Assembly (NCBI GenBank): GCA_019056785.1
Contig: DXJV01000029.1
Location: 1-59,614 of the forward strand
From: Candidatus Heimdallarchaeota archaeon
GTDB lineage: Archaea; Asgardarchaeota; Heimdallarchaeia; JABLTI01
Direction of reading: 5' to 3'
Length of the DNA stretch: 59,614 bases
This document shows, in pieces, positions 8,693 to 16,804 of the stretch; position 1 is the stretch's first letter; every line of letters begins with the position of its first letter. The notes beneath the pieces are model-generated. The model saw only the letters and a program-made list of their open reading frames with translations. It did no database searches and was not told the origin of the DNA. The position numbers were made by a program, and so were the translations under genes.

Positions 8693-9907
8693 GTGGCATT
8701 CCTTGAACTTAACTGTTCTAGCAGTTATTTGAGTGAGGACAATTTGACGAATCTAAATAATGCTGAAAGACTTAATTCTATCGCACCATCAGGTATTCGA
8801 AAAATGTTTGCCCGTGCACAGGGAATTCCCGGTGTAATTTCTTTGGGGATAGGGCAACCCAATATTCCCACCCCTGAAGGGTTGGTGAAGCTAGTTACCC
8901 AACGAATTCAAAAAGGTGATAATTATTATTCACCAACAATGGGCACAGCAACTTTTCGAGAGGCTGTTGCCGAGCAAAATAAACGATGGTATAACCTTGA
9001 GTATGACGCTCAATCTGAAATCCTTGCTACAGCTAGTGGATGTGAAGCGCTTTATTGTGCATTGATGTCTTTTATCAATCCTGGGGATGAGGTGTTAATT
9101 CCTGATCCTTCCTTTCTAACGTACCCCCGACAAGTTATGCTTGCAGGCGGAAAACCAATCTGGCTCAAGCCGACCGAAGAATTGAAAATCAACACTTCAA
9201 TACTTGATGAATATTTAACCGATCGAACAAAGGCAATTATTTTAAATTTCCCTTCAAATCCTACAGGCGAAATAATGACGCGTTCCGAGCTAAAACCGCT
9301 CATCGATTTTGCGGTAGACAATGATTTACTCATTATTTCTGATGAAGTATATGAACGTTGCATCTTTACAAATGACAATCATGTTCGAGTACCCACAATC
9401 GGTGATGCATATGAACGCACTTTATTACTTAATAGCTATTCTAAAACGTATTGTATTCCTGGGTGGCGCATTGGTTATGCTGCCGGACCAAAAGAGCTTA
9501 TTGCTCCTATGGTAAAAATGCATAGCTTTATTGTTGCAAACGCCCCCTCTGCTCAACAAAATGCCCTTGGTGAATTTATTAACACTCCCGAAGCAGATGC
9601 GTTTACTGTCAATCTACGAAATATTCTCAAAGAGCGAATGGAAAAACTTGTAAAAGGATTTAATTCGATCGATGGGTTCTCCTGTCGTGTACCTGAAGGA
9701 ACTTTTTATACTTTTCCCAAAGTTTCCACACATGAACAGTTTACAAACTCAGTGGATTTTGCAGAGAAAATATTCACAGAACAAAAGGTTGTTCTTGTTG
9801 CTGGAACAGAATTTGGCCCTGCTGGTGAAGGCTATCTCCGAGCAAGCTTTGGTTCAACATCTTTGAAGGAAATCGATGAAGTCATCTCACGTTTAAAAGA
9901 AATATGA
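8693..9907 (+). CDS. Class I/II pyridoxal phosphate aminotransferase (aspartate/aromatic aminotransferase-like)
   Basis: This protein is a fold-type I aminotransferase. ISLGIGQPNIPTPEG, NFPSNPTGEIM and the Schiff-base lysine in NSYSKTYCIPGWRIGY (about residue 251) are typical, as is the C-terminal Arg of YLRASFGS that binds the substrate carboxylate. The substrate is probably aspartate, an aromatic amino acid or alanine with 2-oxoglutarate, not resolvable here. The longest frame starts with GTG at 8693 (404 residues). A TTG at 8744, closely preceded by GTGAGGAC and better matching family N-termini, is an alternative start. It converges with the translation operon. Confidence 0.9.
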   Translation: MAFLELNCSSSYLSEDNLTNLNNAERLNSIAPSGIRKMFARAQGIPGVISLGIGQPNIPTPEGLVKLVTQRIQKGDNYYSPTMGTATFREAVAEQNKRWYNLEYDAQSEILATASGCEALYCALMSFINPGDEVLIPDPSFLTYPRQVMLAGGKPIWLKPTEELKINTSILDEYLTDRTKAIILNFPSNPTGEIMTRSELKPLIDFAVDNDLLIISDEVYERCIFTNDNHVRVPTIGDAYERTLLLNSYSKTYCIPGWRIGYAAGPKELIAPMVKMHSFIVANAPSAQQNALGEFINTPEADAFTVNLRNILKERMEKLVKGFNSIDGFSCRVPEGTFYTFPKVSTHEQFTNSVDFAEKIFTEQKVVLVAGTEFGPAGEGYLRASFGSTSLKEIDEVISRLKEI

Positions 9908-9957
9908 TAAAAAAAAAGGAAGAATAGTTTTATGGTTTTAATTGTTTTCCCTTACTA

Positions 9958-10143
9958 CTACGGGCCAGCAAAACCACAAGCAGGACAAGTGTAAGGTATT
10001 TCTTTTTGACGACAGAAAGAACAACGCACTATTACTACATCGCCACAATTTGGGCATCTAAATTTCACAGAGCCAATGTCGTCTGGAGAGATTTTTCGAC
10101 TGCAACAGGAACAAGAAGGCAATGCATAGTTTTTATCACTCAT
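9958..10143 (-). CDS. Zn-ribbon RNA-binding protein (COG2888-like)
   Basis: This 61-residue protein carries four CxxC-type pairs (CSCC, CPNC, CSFC, CPAC) and ends CGFAGP, the pattern of the archaeal Zn-ribbon protein predicted to function in translation (COG2888). It follows uS11 by 24 bases and closes the uS13-uS4-uS11 operon, which supports a role with the ribosome. In many archaea the next gene at this point would be rpoD; it is absent here. The precise function of the family is unknown. Confidence 0.85.
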   Translation of the reverse strand: MSDKNYALPSCSCCSRKISPDDIGSVKFRCPNCGDVVIVRCSFCRQKEIPYTCPACGFAGP

Positions 10144-10167
10144 ATGTTTCTTCTCCTATCAAGTTTC

Positions 10168-10578
10168 TTAGACGCGTCTTCCTCTTCGGCCGCCTTTTCG
10201 CCGTGTGCCATCATGTGCAATTGGTGTCACTTCTTCTATACGGCCAATGCGCAATCCAGAACGGGCGAGAGCACGAATGGCTGCTTGAGCACCGGGCCCA
10301 GGAGTTCTTGGACCATTTCCTCCGGGTGCGCGAACGGCGATGTCGATCTTTGTTATACCACGGTCCTTTGCAGCTGTTGCAGCATCATACGCTGCCCGCA
10401 TTGCTGCGTAAGGTGAGGACTCAAACCGGTCGCTCTTCACAAATTGCCCGCCTGAGCGTTTTGCTATTGTCTCGCTTCCGGTGGCATCTGTTACTGTGAT
10501 GATAGTATCATTATAGGACGAATAGATGTGGACAATACCTGTTCGTGTGTGTCGTCTTCTTTTGTCTCTTGAACTCAT
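10168..10578 (-). CDS. rps11: 30S ribosomal protein uS11
   Basis: The 136-residue protein is archaeal uS11 (S11p, eukaryotic uS11/S14e), which binds 16S rRNA in the platform. [31 protein letters not shown] and the basic C-terminus [14 protein letters not shown] are diagnostic. Length is normal. It is preceded by GGTGAT and lies in the order uS13, uS4, uS11 that is conserved in archaea. Confidence 0.97.
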   Translation of the reverse strand: MSSRDKRRRHTRTGIVHIYSSYNDTIITVTDATGSETIAKRSGGQFVKSDRFESSPYAAMRAAYDAATAAKDRGITKIDIAVRAPGGNGPRTPGPGAQAAIRALARSGLRIGRIEEVTPIAHDGTRRKGGRRGRRV

Positions 10579-10602
10579 TTCTTTATCACCTTTTTTTTCA
10601 GT

Positions 10603-11316
10603 CTATCCCTCTAGTTTCTTTGAAACTTCTTCCACTTTTTCTTCGATATCTTCCTCGGGGATTTCGATTTCAACTGGAAGCGGGAGTTCTTCTTCTTCTA
10701 CCTCTATTATCTTTTCTTCTTTCTTCTTCGGCTTCTTTACCGGAGGCTTCGGTTTAGGTGGAGGAGCAGCTTTCTTCTCTTCCACTCTCTTTGTTTTATA
10801 AACGTTTGCGGGGAGGGCTTTATGAGAAGCTTTTAAGAAGGGAGAACCCGGAGCAAAGCGGATTTGGTTTTCTTCAGCAGGGGTTACAAAATAACTCGGA
10901 GAATTGACTATTTGATCACCTATTGCTATGTGCCTGTGAGCAATCATTTGCCGGGCATGATGGGGAGTTGTTGCCATGCCTTTTTTAAAGACAAGCGTTT
11001 GCAATCTCCGTTCCAAAAAATCTTCTACCTTTAAACTAAGAACATCATCCAAAGTCCCTTTCTTGGGGATTAACCCCATTCTCTGAAGTCTTCCTAAGAG
11101 CTCACGTTCACCCACTTTTTTGCTCTCTTCTTCAAGGCTTAGAAGCTTTCGAGCATTTGCACGAAAGTTTCTCAGCATAGTGGAATGTTTCCAAACCTCT
11201 TTCATATTTCGGAGCCCATATTTTCCAACTAATTGCAAGTCTCCTTCAATACGGTGCTTTTCAAATGGTTGTCGCGGTGTTTTGTATTTCTTTCGAATGC
11301 GTTTTGGATCACCCAT
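10603..11316 (-). CDS. rps4: 30S ribosomal protein uS4 with acidic C-terminal extension
   Basis: This 237-residue protein is archaeal uS4, a primary 16S rRNA binder. The N-terminal MGDPKRIRKKYKTPRQPFEK and the S4 RNA-binding domain with RQMIAHRHIAIGDQIVNSPSY are clear. The core ends near residue 180. A further 55 or so residues form a proline/lysine-rich linker (AAPPPKPKPPVKKPKKKEE) followed by a strongly acidic, helix-prone tail. Typical archaeal uS4 stops close to the core, so the tail is notable. It may be surface-exposed and bind a partner, but that is inference. It sits between uS13 and uS11. Confidence 0.96.
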   Translation of the reverse strand: MGDPKRIRKKYKTPRQPFEKHRIEGDLQLVGKYGLRNMKEVWKHSTMLRNFRANARKLLSLEEESKKVGERELLGRLQRMGLIPKKGTLDDVLSLKVEDFLERRLQTLVFKKGMATTPHHARQMIAHRHIAIGDQIVNSPSYFVTPAEENQIRFAPGSPFLKASHKALPANVYKTKRVEEKKAAPPPKPKPPVKKPKKKEEKIIEVEEEELPLPVEIEIPEEDIEEKVEEVSKKLEG

Positions 11317-11327
11317 GTCTTTTCACC

Positions 11328-11789
11328 TTACTTTAATTTCTTTCGGGAGACACCTAAGGAACGGCCGCCTCGACCGGTACTTTTTGTTCTTTGACCCCGT
11401 ACTTTGTGTCCGGCTGCATGTTTTATTCCACGGTAGGTTCGCAATTTCTTCAATCTGTCAATATCATTACGATCGTAAAGAGCTAATTGTGACTCAATAA
11501 TATGAATATCCTTACCACTGACACGTTCTTTTGTGTGATTTACAAACCAACTTGGGATACCAAATTTCACTGGTTCCTTTATTATTTCATCGATTTTCTT
11601 GATTTCTTCTTCCGTTAACAAACCAACATATTTGTCAGGGTGGATAGCAGCTTTTTTCAAGACAATATGTGCCATTCTGGGACCAATACCTCGAATCATG
11701 GTTAAACCATTGAAGACCTGCTTATCACCTCTAATGTCTTTCCCAGAAATTCGGACAAGATGCCTGAAATTTTCGAATTCATTTGACAA
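11328..11789 (-). CDS. rps13: 30S ribosomal protein uS13
   Basis: This is archaeal uS13 (S13p), located in the head of the small subunit. HLVRISGKDIRGDKQVF, TMIRGIGPRMAHIVLKKA and the C-terminal TYRGIKHAAGHKVRGQRTKSTGR are diagnostic. Length, about 153 residues, is normal for archaea. No ATG is in frame. TTG at 11789 lies eight bases after GAGGT and is preferred; TTG at 11795 would be only a few bases from it. It is the first gene of the ribosomal operon. A TATA-like AAAATATATATT at 11962-11951 suggests a leader of about 130 bases. Confidence 0.96.
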   Translation of the reverse strand: MSNEFENFRHLVRISGKDIRGDKQVFNGLTMIRGIGPRMAHIVLKKAAIHPDKYVGLLTEEEIKKIDEIIKEPVKFGIPSWFVNHTKERVSGKDIHIIESQLALYDRNDIDRLKKLRTYRGIKHAAGHKVRGQRTKSTGRGGRSLGVSRKKLK

Positions 11790-11950
11790 GTTCAAATACC
11801 TCTAAAGTTTTTGGTAAACTACTTTATTTTTGGGTTGTTTTTTAGCTCATCGAGTAGTTTAATACTATAAATCTTTTGGAGAGATTGTAAATCAACTGCT
11901 CTGATGTGCTTGAATGTTTTTTCTCTTATGTCTTTTGCGTTCAGCTGTCA

Positions 11951-11962
11951 AATATATATTTT
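11951..11962 (-). promoter_or_regulatory. TATA-like element for the ribosomal operon
   Basis: On the minus strand the sequence AAAATATATATT is a good archaeal TATA-box candidate. It is the only strong one upstream of uS13. The transcript would start near 11925 and have a leader of roughly 130 bases before uS13. No experimental support is available. Confidence 0.4.
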
Positions 11963-12045
11963 ACTACTCCTTTTTTCTTTGCTCTCAAAGGGAATTTTTT
12001 TCAGGTGACAGCATTGAACCCATTTTTTAACTCGAAAACTCACTT

Positions 12046-13182
12046 TTAGTCAGAAACAACAAACGGAAAATCTTCGACAATAAGGTTGTAAGCATCCTCA
12101 AAAACATCTACAAGCCCATCGAATTTTTTTATTTGTTCTATAAAAACTGCTTCAAATTCTCTGCTAAAGTCCTTCAAAGCAGCTCGCAAGACTGCTGAAT
12201 TCTTAACGGTAATAAGGGCATATAATGCTAGTGAAGTGTTTTCAAGAAGCAAGACTTTGTCCTCGAGGTTAATTATTTTTGGTGTTGAGCCACTAGAAAG
12301 TGTTTCTTGGAGAATATTTATCACACCGGACAAGGCACTGCTGATCATTGCACTATCAATTGTAAGAGCGGCGTTACTTTCTTCATTGAAATCATGAGTT
12401 AATAATGGTAAGCCATCTTTGTTTATCACAATTAATTTGTAAACTGCAATCGGTGCGAAATAGATGTGAATTGGTGAGCGCAAGTAGGCTCCTGCAACAA
12501 AAGTAAAGCCGATGACAACAAAGATGAGGTCCATATCTCCCAAGTTTTCCAAACCGGGAATAAGATTTAACAGATAGTTAAGTACGGTACCGCCAATTGC
12601 CGCTATAGCAAGGCCGGTTACGATTAATGCAATTTGGGTTTTTTGTTTCTTAAGAATCGCTTTGTGCAATCCTTGGACCATCATTTTAAGAATAAAGAAA
12701 TAAACCGTAGCAAGATAAAGCAAAAGTATAACATAAAAAACGTAATGTCCAAAACCGGCATTGTAACTGGTATTCCAACCTGTTAAGATATTATATTCCA
12801 CTTCTGCGAAGCCGCCAAACCAAAGGGCAGAAAAAGTAAAACCGGCCAAAAGCGAGACAAACACCGAGGGCAATGATAACGTAGAATAAAGCAGGAGGTC
12901 CCGGAAGTAAGCAATCATTAGCAAAGAAAGAATGAGAATTGAGAGAGAGGTGATTTTCCAGATTAATACAAAAGTAATGCTCGCAGTTGCAGGCAGTAAA
13001 AGACTCACTAATTTTGTTATCGCCCATAAGAGGATTCCTCCAAAAAACAAGCTCAAAAAAATTGTTGGTGGAAAACGATTCAAAAGATAATTCAAACTCA
13101 ACAAAATAAGAATTACTGCAGCAGTAATAATCGCGAGAATACTGGGGACTAATTGACCAATAGGGACAGCCATGCCTATCAC
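12046..13182 (-). CDS. 7TM membrane protein fused to a C-terminal longin/roadblock-like domain
   Basis: The first 240 or so residues of this 378-residue protein form about seven or eight hydrophobic helices, in an arrangement like the 7TM sensor regions of some archaeal histidine kinases. The last 125 residues are soluble: IAVYKLIVINKDGLPLLTHDF, an alpha region around SALSGVINILQETL, strands around INLEDKVLLLENTSLALYALI, and two C-terminal helices. This resembles the first longin domain of Mon1/Fuz-type proteins, which bind small GTPases, or a roadblock-like fold. No kinase or GGDEF domain follows. A sensor that recruits or controls a small GTPase is inference. It is divergent from the 13344 gene across an operator-like repeat. 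The ATG used is four codons into MIGMAVPIGQ or its first codon; both fit. Confidence 0.6.
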   Translation of the reverse strand: MIGMAVPIGQLVPSILAIITAAVILILLSLNYLLNRFPPTIFLSLFFGGILLWAITKLVSLLLPATASITFVLIWKITSLSILILSLLMIAYFRDLLLYSTLSLPSVFVSLLAGFTFSALWFGGFAEVEYNILTGWNTSYNAGFGHYVFYVILLLYLATVYFFILKMMVQGLHKAILKKQKTQIALIVTGLAIAAIGGTVLNYLLNLIPGLENLGDMDLIFVVIGFTFVAGAYLRSPIHIYFAPIAVYKLIVINKDGLPLLTHDFNEESNAALTIDSAMISSALSGVINILQETLSSGSTPKIINLEDKVLLLENTSLALYALITVKNSAVLRAALKDFSREFEAVFIEQIKKFDGLVDVFEDAYNLIVEDFPFVVSD

Positions 13183-13263
13183 GAAACTTTTTTCTTGTGT
13201 TATACCTCTAGAAGAGACAAAATGCCTTAAAGATTTTGGCTAAAACAATTTTTTTATGGCAAC

Positions 13264-13301
13264 TGGTCACTTTTTGCCAGATTCTTCTTATAAAGTGACC
13301 A
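13264..13301. promoter_or_regulatory. Perfect 10-bp inverted repeat around a TATA box in a divergent promoter region
   Basis: TGGTCACTTT (13264-13273) and AAAGTGACCA (13292-13301) are perfect inverted copies separated by 18 bases. A TATA-like TTATAAAG lies at the inner edge of the right arm, about 50 bases before the ATG of the 13344 gene. A second pair, TGGCAA (13257-13262) and TTGCCA (13274-13279), overlaps it. The arrangement looks like an operator for a dimeric regulator controlling one or both divergent genes. Confidence 0.45.
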
Positions 13302-13343
13302 TTTAATAATAATACAATTAACTATTATAGGTGAAAATATAAT

Positions 13344-13667
13344 ATGGCTGAAGAGAAAGAAAAAAAAGTAATTCACATCGAGAAGAAAGATGACGAAATC
13401 CCTGTAGAAGATATCAAGGAACTTTTACAAGTAGTAAATAAAGAACTACCAGCTTTGATAAAAGGACTGTTTAGTTCTCTTTATGATGCTGAAACAGCAC
13501 AACAATACGCTAAAGGTATTGCAACGATCTATAAAGAGCTGAGCGAACAGGGCTTGCCAAAAGACATGATTGAAAAGTTAGTCATGAAATACTCTGATTC
13601 AATCAATATTATTGGCAACGCAATGAAAAACATCAAAATTGATAAAGAAAAAGAGGTTACAGACTAA
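13344..13667 (+). CDS. Hypothetical small helical protein
   Basis: I do not recognise this 107-residue protein. It is highly charged at both ends, with a central helical region (IKELLQVVNKELPALIKGLFSSL, then AKGIATIYKELSEQG and DMIEKLVMKYSDSINI). No cysteine or membrane segment is present. GGTGA lies ten bases before the ATG. It is the first of three small genes on the plus strand and its promoter overlaps an inverted repeat shared with the divergent 7TM-longin gene. A regulatory or adaptor role is only a guess from context. Confidence 0.7.
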   Translation: MAEEKEKKVIHIEKKDDEIPVEDIKELLQVVNKELPALIKGLFSSLYDAETAQQYAKGIATIYKELSEQGLPKDMIEKLVMKYSDSINIIGNAMKNIKIDKEKEVTD

Positions 13668-13714
13668 AATTTTCCTTCGAATTTTTCCCTCTTTTATGCT
13701 GTGAGAATTGAACA

Positions 13715-14056
13715 ATGGCAAAACGAAAATTTGGACAAATTATCAACTTGACTTGCTATTCGCTCTGCATATGGCTTCCTTGGTTTTCAATTATTCTCAT
13801 CTTTTATATCAGCCCAAAAATGCTTTTCTTAGCAATAAAACGTGGGATCATTAAAAGAAGAATGCAACGAGATCTTATAAGAAACGGTTTACCAAAACCC
13901 CTTGCGAAGCAATTTGCGAAAAATTATCAAACTAAGTTCTTGAAAAGATATGGTAGTTTGAAAGGAATTTTCCAGATCATCAAAGAACAGAAGAAACGAA
14001 CTGAGCCAAAATCAATCAACTTTAATGAAAACACCCAAACAGAGCTTTCCTTGTAA
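13715..14056 (+). CDS. Hypothetical small protein with one or two N-terminal membrane segments
   Basis: This 113-residue protein is not recognised. Residues about 9-45 are hydrophobic (LTCYSLCIWLPWFSIILIFY and a following segment), enough for one or two membrane helices. The rest is strongly basic and helical, with KRGIIKRRMQRDLIRNGLP and KPLAKQFAKNYQTKFLKRYG. It begins 48 bases after the previous gene and is probably cotranscribed with it. A cruciform-like repeat directly follows its stop codon. Confidence 0.65.
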   Translation: MAKRKFGQIINLTCYSLCIWLPWFSIILIFYISPKMLFLAIKRGIIKRRMQRDLIRNGLPKPLAKQFAKNYQTKFLKRYGSLKGIFQIIKEQKKRTEPKSINFNENTQTELSL

Positions 14057-14086
14057 TAAACTCGCCCGTGCGAGTACTCGTTTATT
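14055..14086 (+). repeat. Nested inverted repeat at the 3' end of the 13715 gene
   Basis: AATAAAC (14055-14061) pairs with GTTTATT (14080-14086), and inside it CTCG (14061-14064) can pair with CGAG (14071-14074) around CCCGTG. It begins at the stop codon. It could act as a 3'-end stabiliser or terminator before the 14165 gene, which has its own TATA-like sequence near 14090. Confidence 0.35.
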
Positions 14087-14164
14087 AAAATATAAAGGTT
14101 TAAATAAACAAAAATGTAATTCAATTATAGAAATTTGTAAAAACACCTTTGAGGAAAAAGAAAG

Positions 14165-14686
14165 ATGCCCCCTGAGAAAGATCAAGAAAGGTCTGGAAAA
14201 GACGAGCCAAAAGAAGAGAAAACAATTAATTTCGATGCCATCGTCAAGCTGAATGACAAATTGGACAAAACAATTGAGCGGATAGAGCGATTGGAAAAAA
14301 AGATCGAGTTGATGAGCCCTGAACTTGAAGATGCAACCGGCTCGCTCAATATGACCTTGGCAATTTTGCGAACCTTTCAAGAAGTGACTAATATTGCAAC
14401 AATTTTTTCTCCATCAAAATGGCTTATGAGGTTACGCCCGGACATCAATCTTAATGCTATTGAGAGGGTAATCGTCGATGTTCTTACTCGGGAAGGGCCA
14501 AAAAACATTTCCCAATTAACTGCTGCGGCTCGCATAGAACGTGGCTCAGCTTCACGGAGAATCATTCGTGAAAAGGTCAATGAAATGATAGAAGAAGGCA
14601 TCCTGGAAGAGGTTGACGGGGGAACCGGCCGTGTTATAAAAATGCGAATCGACATCAAAGAATTATCCAACGGACGGAAAGAATAA
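14165..14686 (+). CDS. Coiled-coil protein with C-terminal winged-helix domain
   Basis: This 173-residue protein has a charged, disordered N-terminus, a coiled coil at about residues 25-60 (LNDKLDKTIERIERLEKKIEL), and a C-terminal winged-helix-like region from about 100, with VIVDVLTREGPKNISQLTAA, a recognition-helix-like SASRRIIREKVNEM and a wing-like EEVDGGTGRVIKMRI. It is probably a DNA-binding regulator or a protein-interaction wHTH. GAGG precedes the ATG by about ten bases. It converges with gatE, with six bases between stop codons. Confidence 0.7.
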   Translation: MPPEKDQERSGKDEPKEEKTINFDAIVKLNDKLDKTIERIERLEKKIELMSPELEDATGSLNMTLAILRTFQEVTNIATIFSPSKWLMRLRPDINLNAIERVIVDVLTREGPKNISQLTAAARIERGSASRRIIREKVNEMIEEGILEEVDGGTGRVIKMRIDIKELSNGRKE

Positions 14687-14692
14687 GGGCAA

Positions 14693-16609
14693 TCAACTAT
14701 TTAATTTTTCTTTCAATAACTTTTTTAATTTTTCATTAACAATCTGTCCATCGACTTTTCCCCGGACAATTTCCATAACGTCACCCATGAGTTTTCCAAA
14801 AGCATGTTCACCATTTTTTTCGATATACTCTTCATTAGCAGCCAGTACTTTTGAAATAATTTGTTCAACTTCTGTGGGCGTTAGTTGTTTCAAGCCTAAT
14901 GCTGTTACTGCCATCTCGAGAGTGTCTTTAGGGTGTTCTGCAAAGTATTTGAGCAAGGATTCAATTGCTTCTTTTGAGATTTTTCCTGCGTTTAGCAAAG
15001 TAAATATCCCGAGGATACATTCATCAGTTAAATTTGCGGTTTCCACACCTTCACGAGCGAGCGCTTTTATTATTTGTTCCAATGTAATAGCTGCGAGCAT
15101 TGGTTCTGTTCCATTTTTCACCAGTTTTTCAAAGAGCTCTACTTTTGGCGAGATTACTAATTTATAAGCAATTTCGTGAGGTAATTTTAATTCTGAGACA
15201 TATCGTTTTAGCCGGACATCAGGCAATTCAGGTAAATTGTCTTTGATTTTTTTCAAGTGTTTTTCTGAGAGTACAATGGGATAGCTATCAGTATCGGGAT
15301 ACAAGCGACTTGCACCGCCTAAATACCGGCGAAACATGGTGGTACCGTCTTCGAGGGCCTGCCTGGTTTCTTGTGGCACACCAGCAAATGCTTCTTTGAT
15401 TCTGAGAATGATTTCATCGAAAGCAGCCAGAACTGCAGCCTTTTGTCCTATTACAATTACAACAGCATCTTTTTCTGTACAATTGAAATGATTTTTCAAT
15501 TGTTCTACCTCTTGTTCAGAAATACCCAATTTTGGCAGCTCATCTGTGTGCAAAATCCCACCCAAACCGGTCATTACTTTCACGCGTTCTGCAAGTTCTT
15601 TCCCGAAGGTTCGTTCAAGCTGTATTTTCTTCCCCAATAAGCCGGCCAATCCTTCCAATTTTAAAGCATAAATTTTCCAACGCTTTTGTATGGCCTTTCG
15701 TAGAAACTCACTCTTTGTTTGCTTAAACAGAGCCAAACAATCTTTCCAAGTATCACTCTGAAACATTTCTGGTGTGAGCTTTCTTTTTGCTAGCTCTTCT
15801 TGCAATTCTAAAAGCGCAAGTTGTCGCTCTACTTCTAATTTTATGAAAAGAGGGAGCAGCTCGAGTTTTTGGACGCCTTTTATTTCTACTCGGGCACCTT
15901 TTGCAATGCTTATGTTCAAGTCTTGCCTGATAGTGCCAATACCCCTTTTTACTTTGCCGGTTGCCCGCAAAATCCGACCTATCGTCTCAGCTACAGAAGT
16001 TATCTCTTCTGGGCTTTGCAGTGAAAATGTCTTTGTTGTAATTTCCACAAGAGGGATACTTAAGCGATCCACCCGCCAAGTGATAGACCGGCCACTGCTT
16101 TTAATTTCTCGACAAGAATCTTCCTCAAGTGCCAGCATCTCGAGAGGGATGGTTTTCTCAGCTAGCTGTACTTGACCGTTGACACCAACAATCATTGTTC
16201 TTTGAAAACCGGAAGGGATAGAGCCATCAAGATATTGTTTCCGGTTAATCTGAAGCTCATCAAAAACATCCATATTTAATAGAAAGGCAATTTTTAGCGC
16301 CAAATCAATTGCGTCTGGGTCAGGTTTAAAGGGTGGGGTTTCATCAAGTTCATATGTACATACAGAGTCAGGGATTTCGTAAATGATCTTCTTTCTTTTT
16401 TTGAATTCTTGCAATGCTGCTTTGTCGTATTCTCCTAACTCAGATAGTGTTGGCCGCATAAAACGTATTATCGTCGCGAGAGTTTTTTTATCATTTAATT
16501 CAGGTTTACAGTAACAAAAGAGCTTTCTTTTTGTCTCTAATTGTTGATGAAGTTCTAAGCCACATTTCAAGCCAAGAGCACTATAATCATAGTCGTTGTT
16601 TTGAGCCAT
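14693..16609 (-). CDS. gatE: Glutamyl-tRNA(Gln) amidotransferase subunit E
   Basis: GatE is the archaeal kinase/tRNA-binding subunit that, with GatD, converts Glu-tRNA-Gln to Gln-tRNA-Gln. The 638-residue protein shows the GatB/E cradle (GLKCGLELHQQLET, YKLDE-type ETPPFKPD, LALEEDSCREI, RIPLVEI-like RLSIPLVEITT) and the extra GAD-like insertion, as well as the C-terminal YqeY-like tail (GKLMGDVMEIVRGKVDGQIVNEKL). Length is normal. It diverges from gatD, and the 195-base gap between them has several TATA-like sequences, so the two subunits are expressed from opposing promoters. Confidence 0.95.
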   Translation of the reverse strand: MAQNNDYDYSALGLKCGLELHQQLETKRKLFCYCKPELNDKKTLATIIRFMRPTLSELGEYDKAALQEFKKRKKIIYEIPDSVCTYELDETPPFKPDPDAIDLALKIAFLLNMDVFDELQINRKQYLDGSIPSGFQRTMIVGVNGQVQLAEKTIPLEMLALEEDSCREIKSSGRSITWRVDRLSIPLVEITTKTFSLQSPEEITSVAETIGRILRATGKVKRGIGTIRQDLNISIAKGARVEIKGVQKLELLPLFIKLEVERQLALLELQEELAKRKLTPEMFQSDTWKDCLALFKQTKSEFLRKAIQKRWKIYALKLEGLAGLLGKKIQLERTFGKELAERVKVMTGLGGILHTDELPKLGISEQEVEQLKNHFNCTEKDAVVIVIGQKAAVLAAFDEIILRIKEAFAGVPQETRQALEDGTTMFRRYLGGASRLYPDTDSYPIVLSEKHLKKIKDNLPELPDVRLKRYVSELKLPHEIAYKLVISPKVELFEKLVKNGTEPMLAAITLEQIIKALAREGVETANLTDECILGIFTLLNAGKISKEAIESLLKYFAEHPKDTLEMAVTALGLKQLTPTEVEQIISKVLAANEEYIEKNGEHAFGKLMGDVMEIVRGKVDGQIVNEKLKKLLKEKLNS

Positions 16610-16804
16610 CCTATTCTCTACCTTATATTCTATGTCTGAAAAGGAGATTATTAATCTTCTTCCAACGTCAATATTTTAAGAATGAGTCAAATAATTTTGA
16701 TAAAAACAACCGCCTTTAAATAAAAAACAACCTTACAAAAGCTTAAATTACCATAGTAACTTCAAACAACATATAAAATGATTTGACCAACTGAGAGGAT
16801 CGTC

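Noticed and set aside
9958..10143. Reading the small zinc protein as an RNA polymerase subunit (RpoP)
   Set aside because: The cysteine spacing and the CGFAGP ending fit the COG2888 family and not RpoP.
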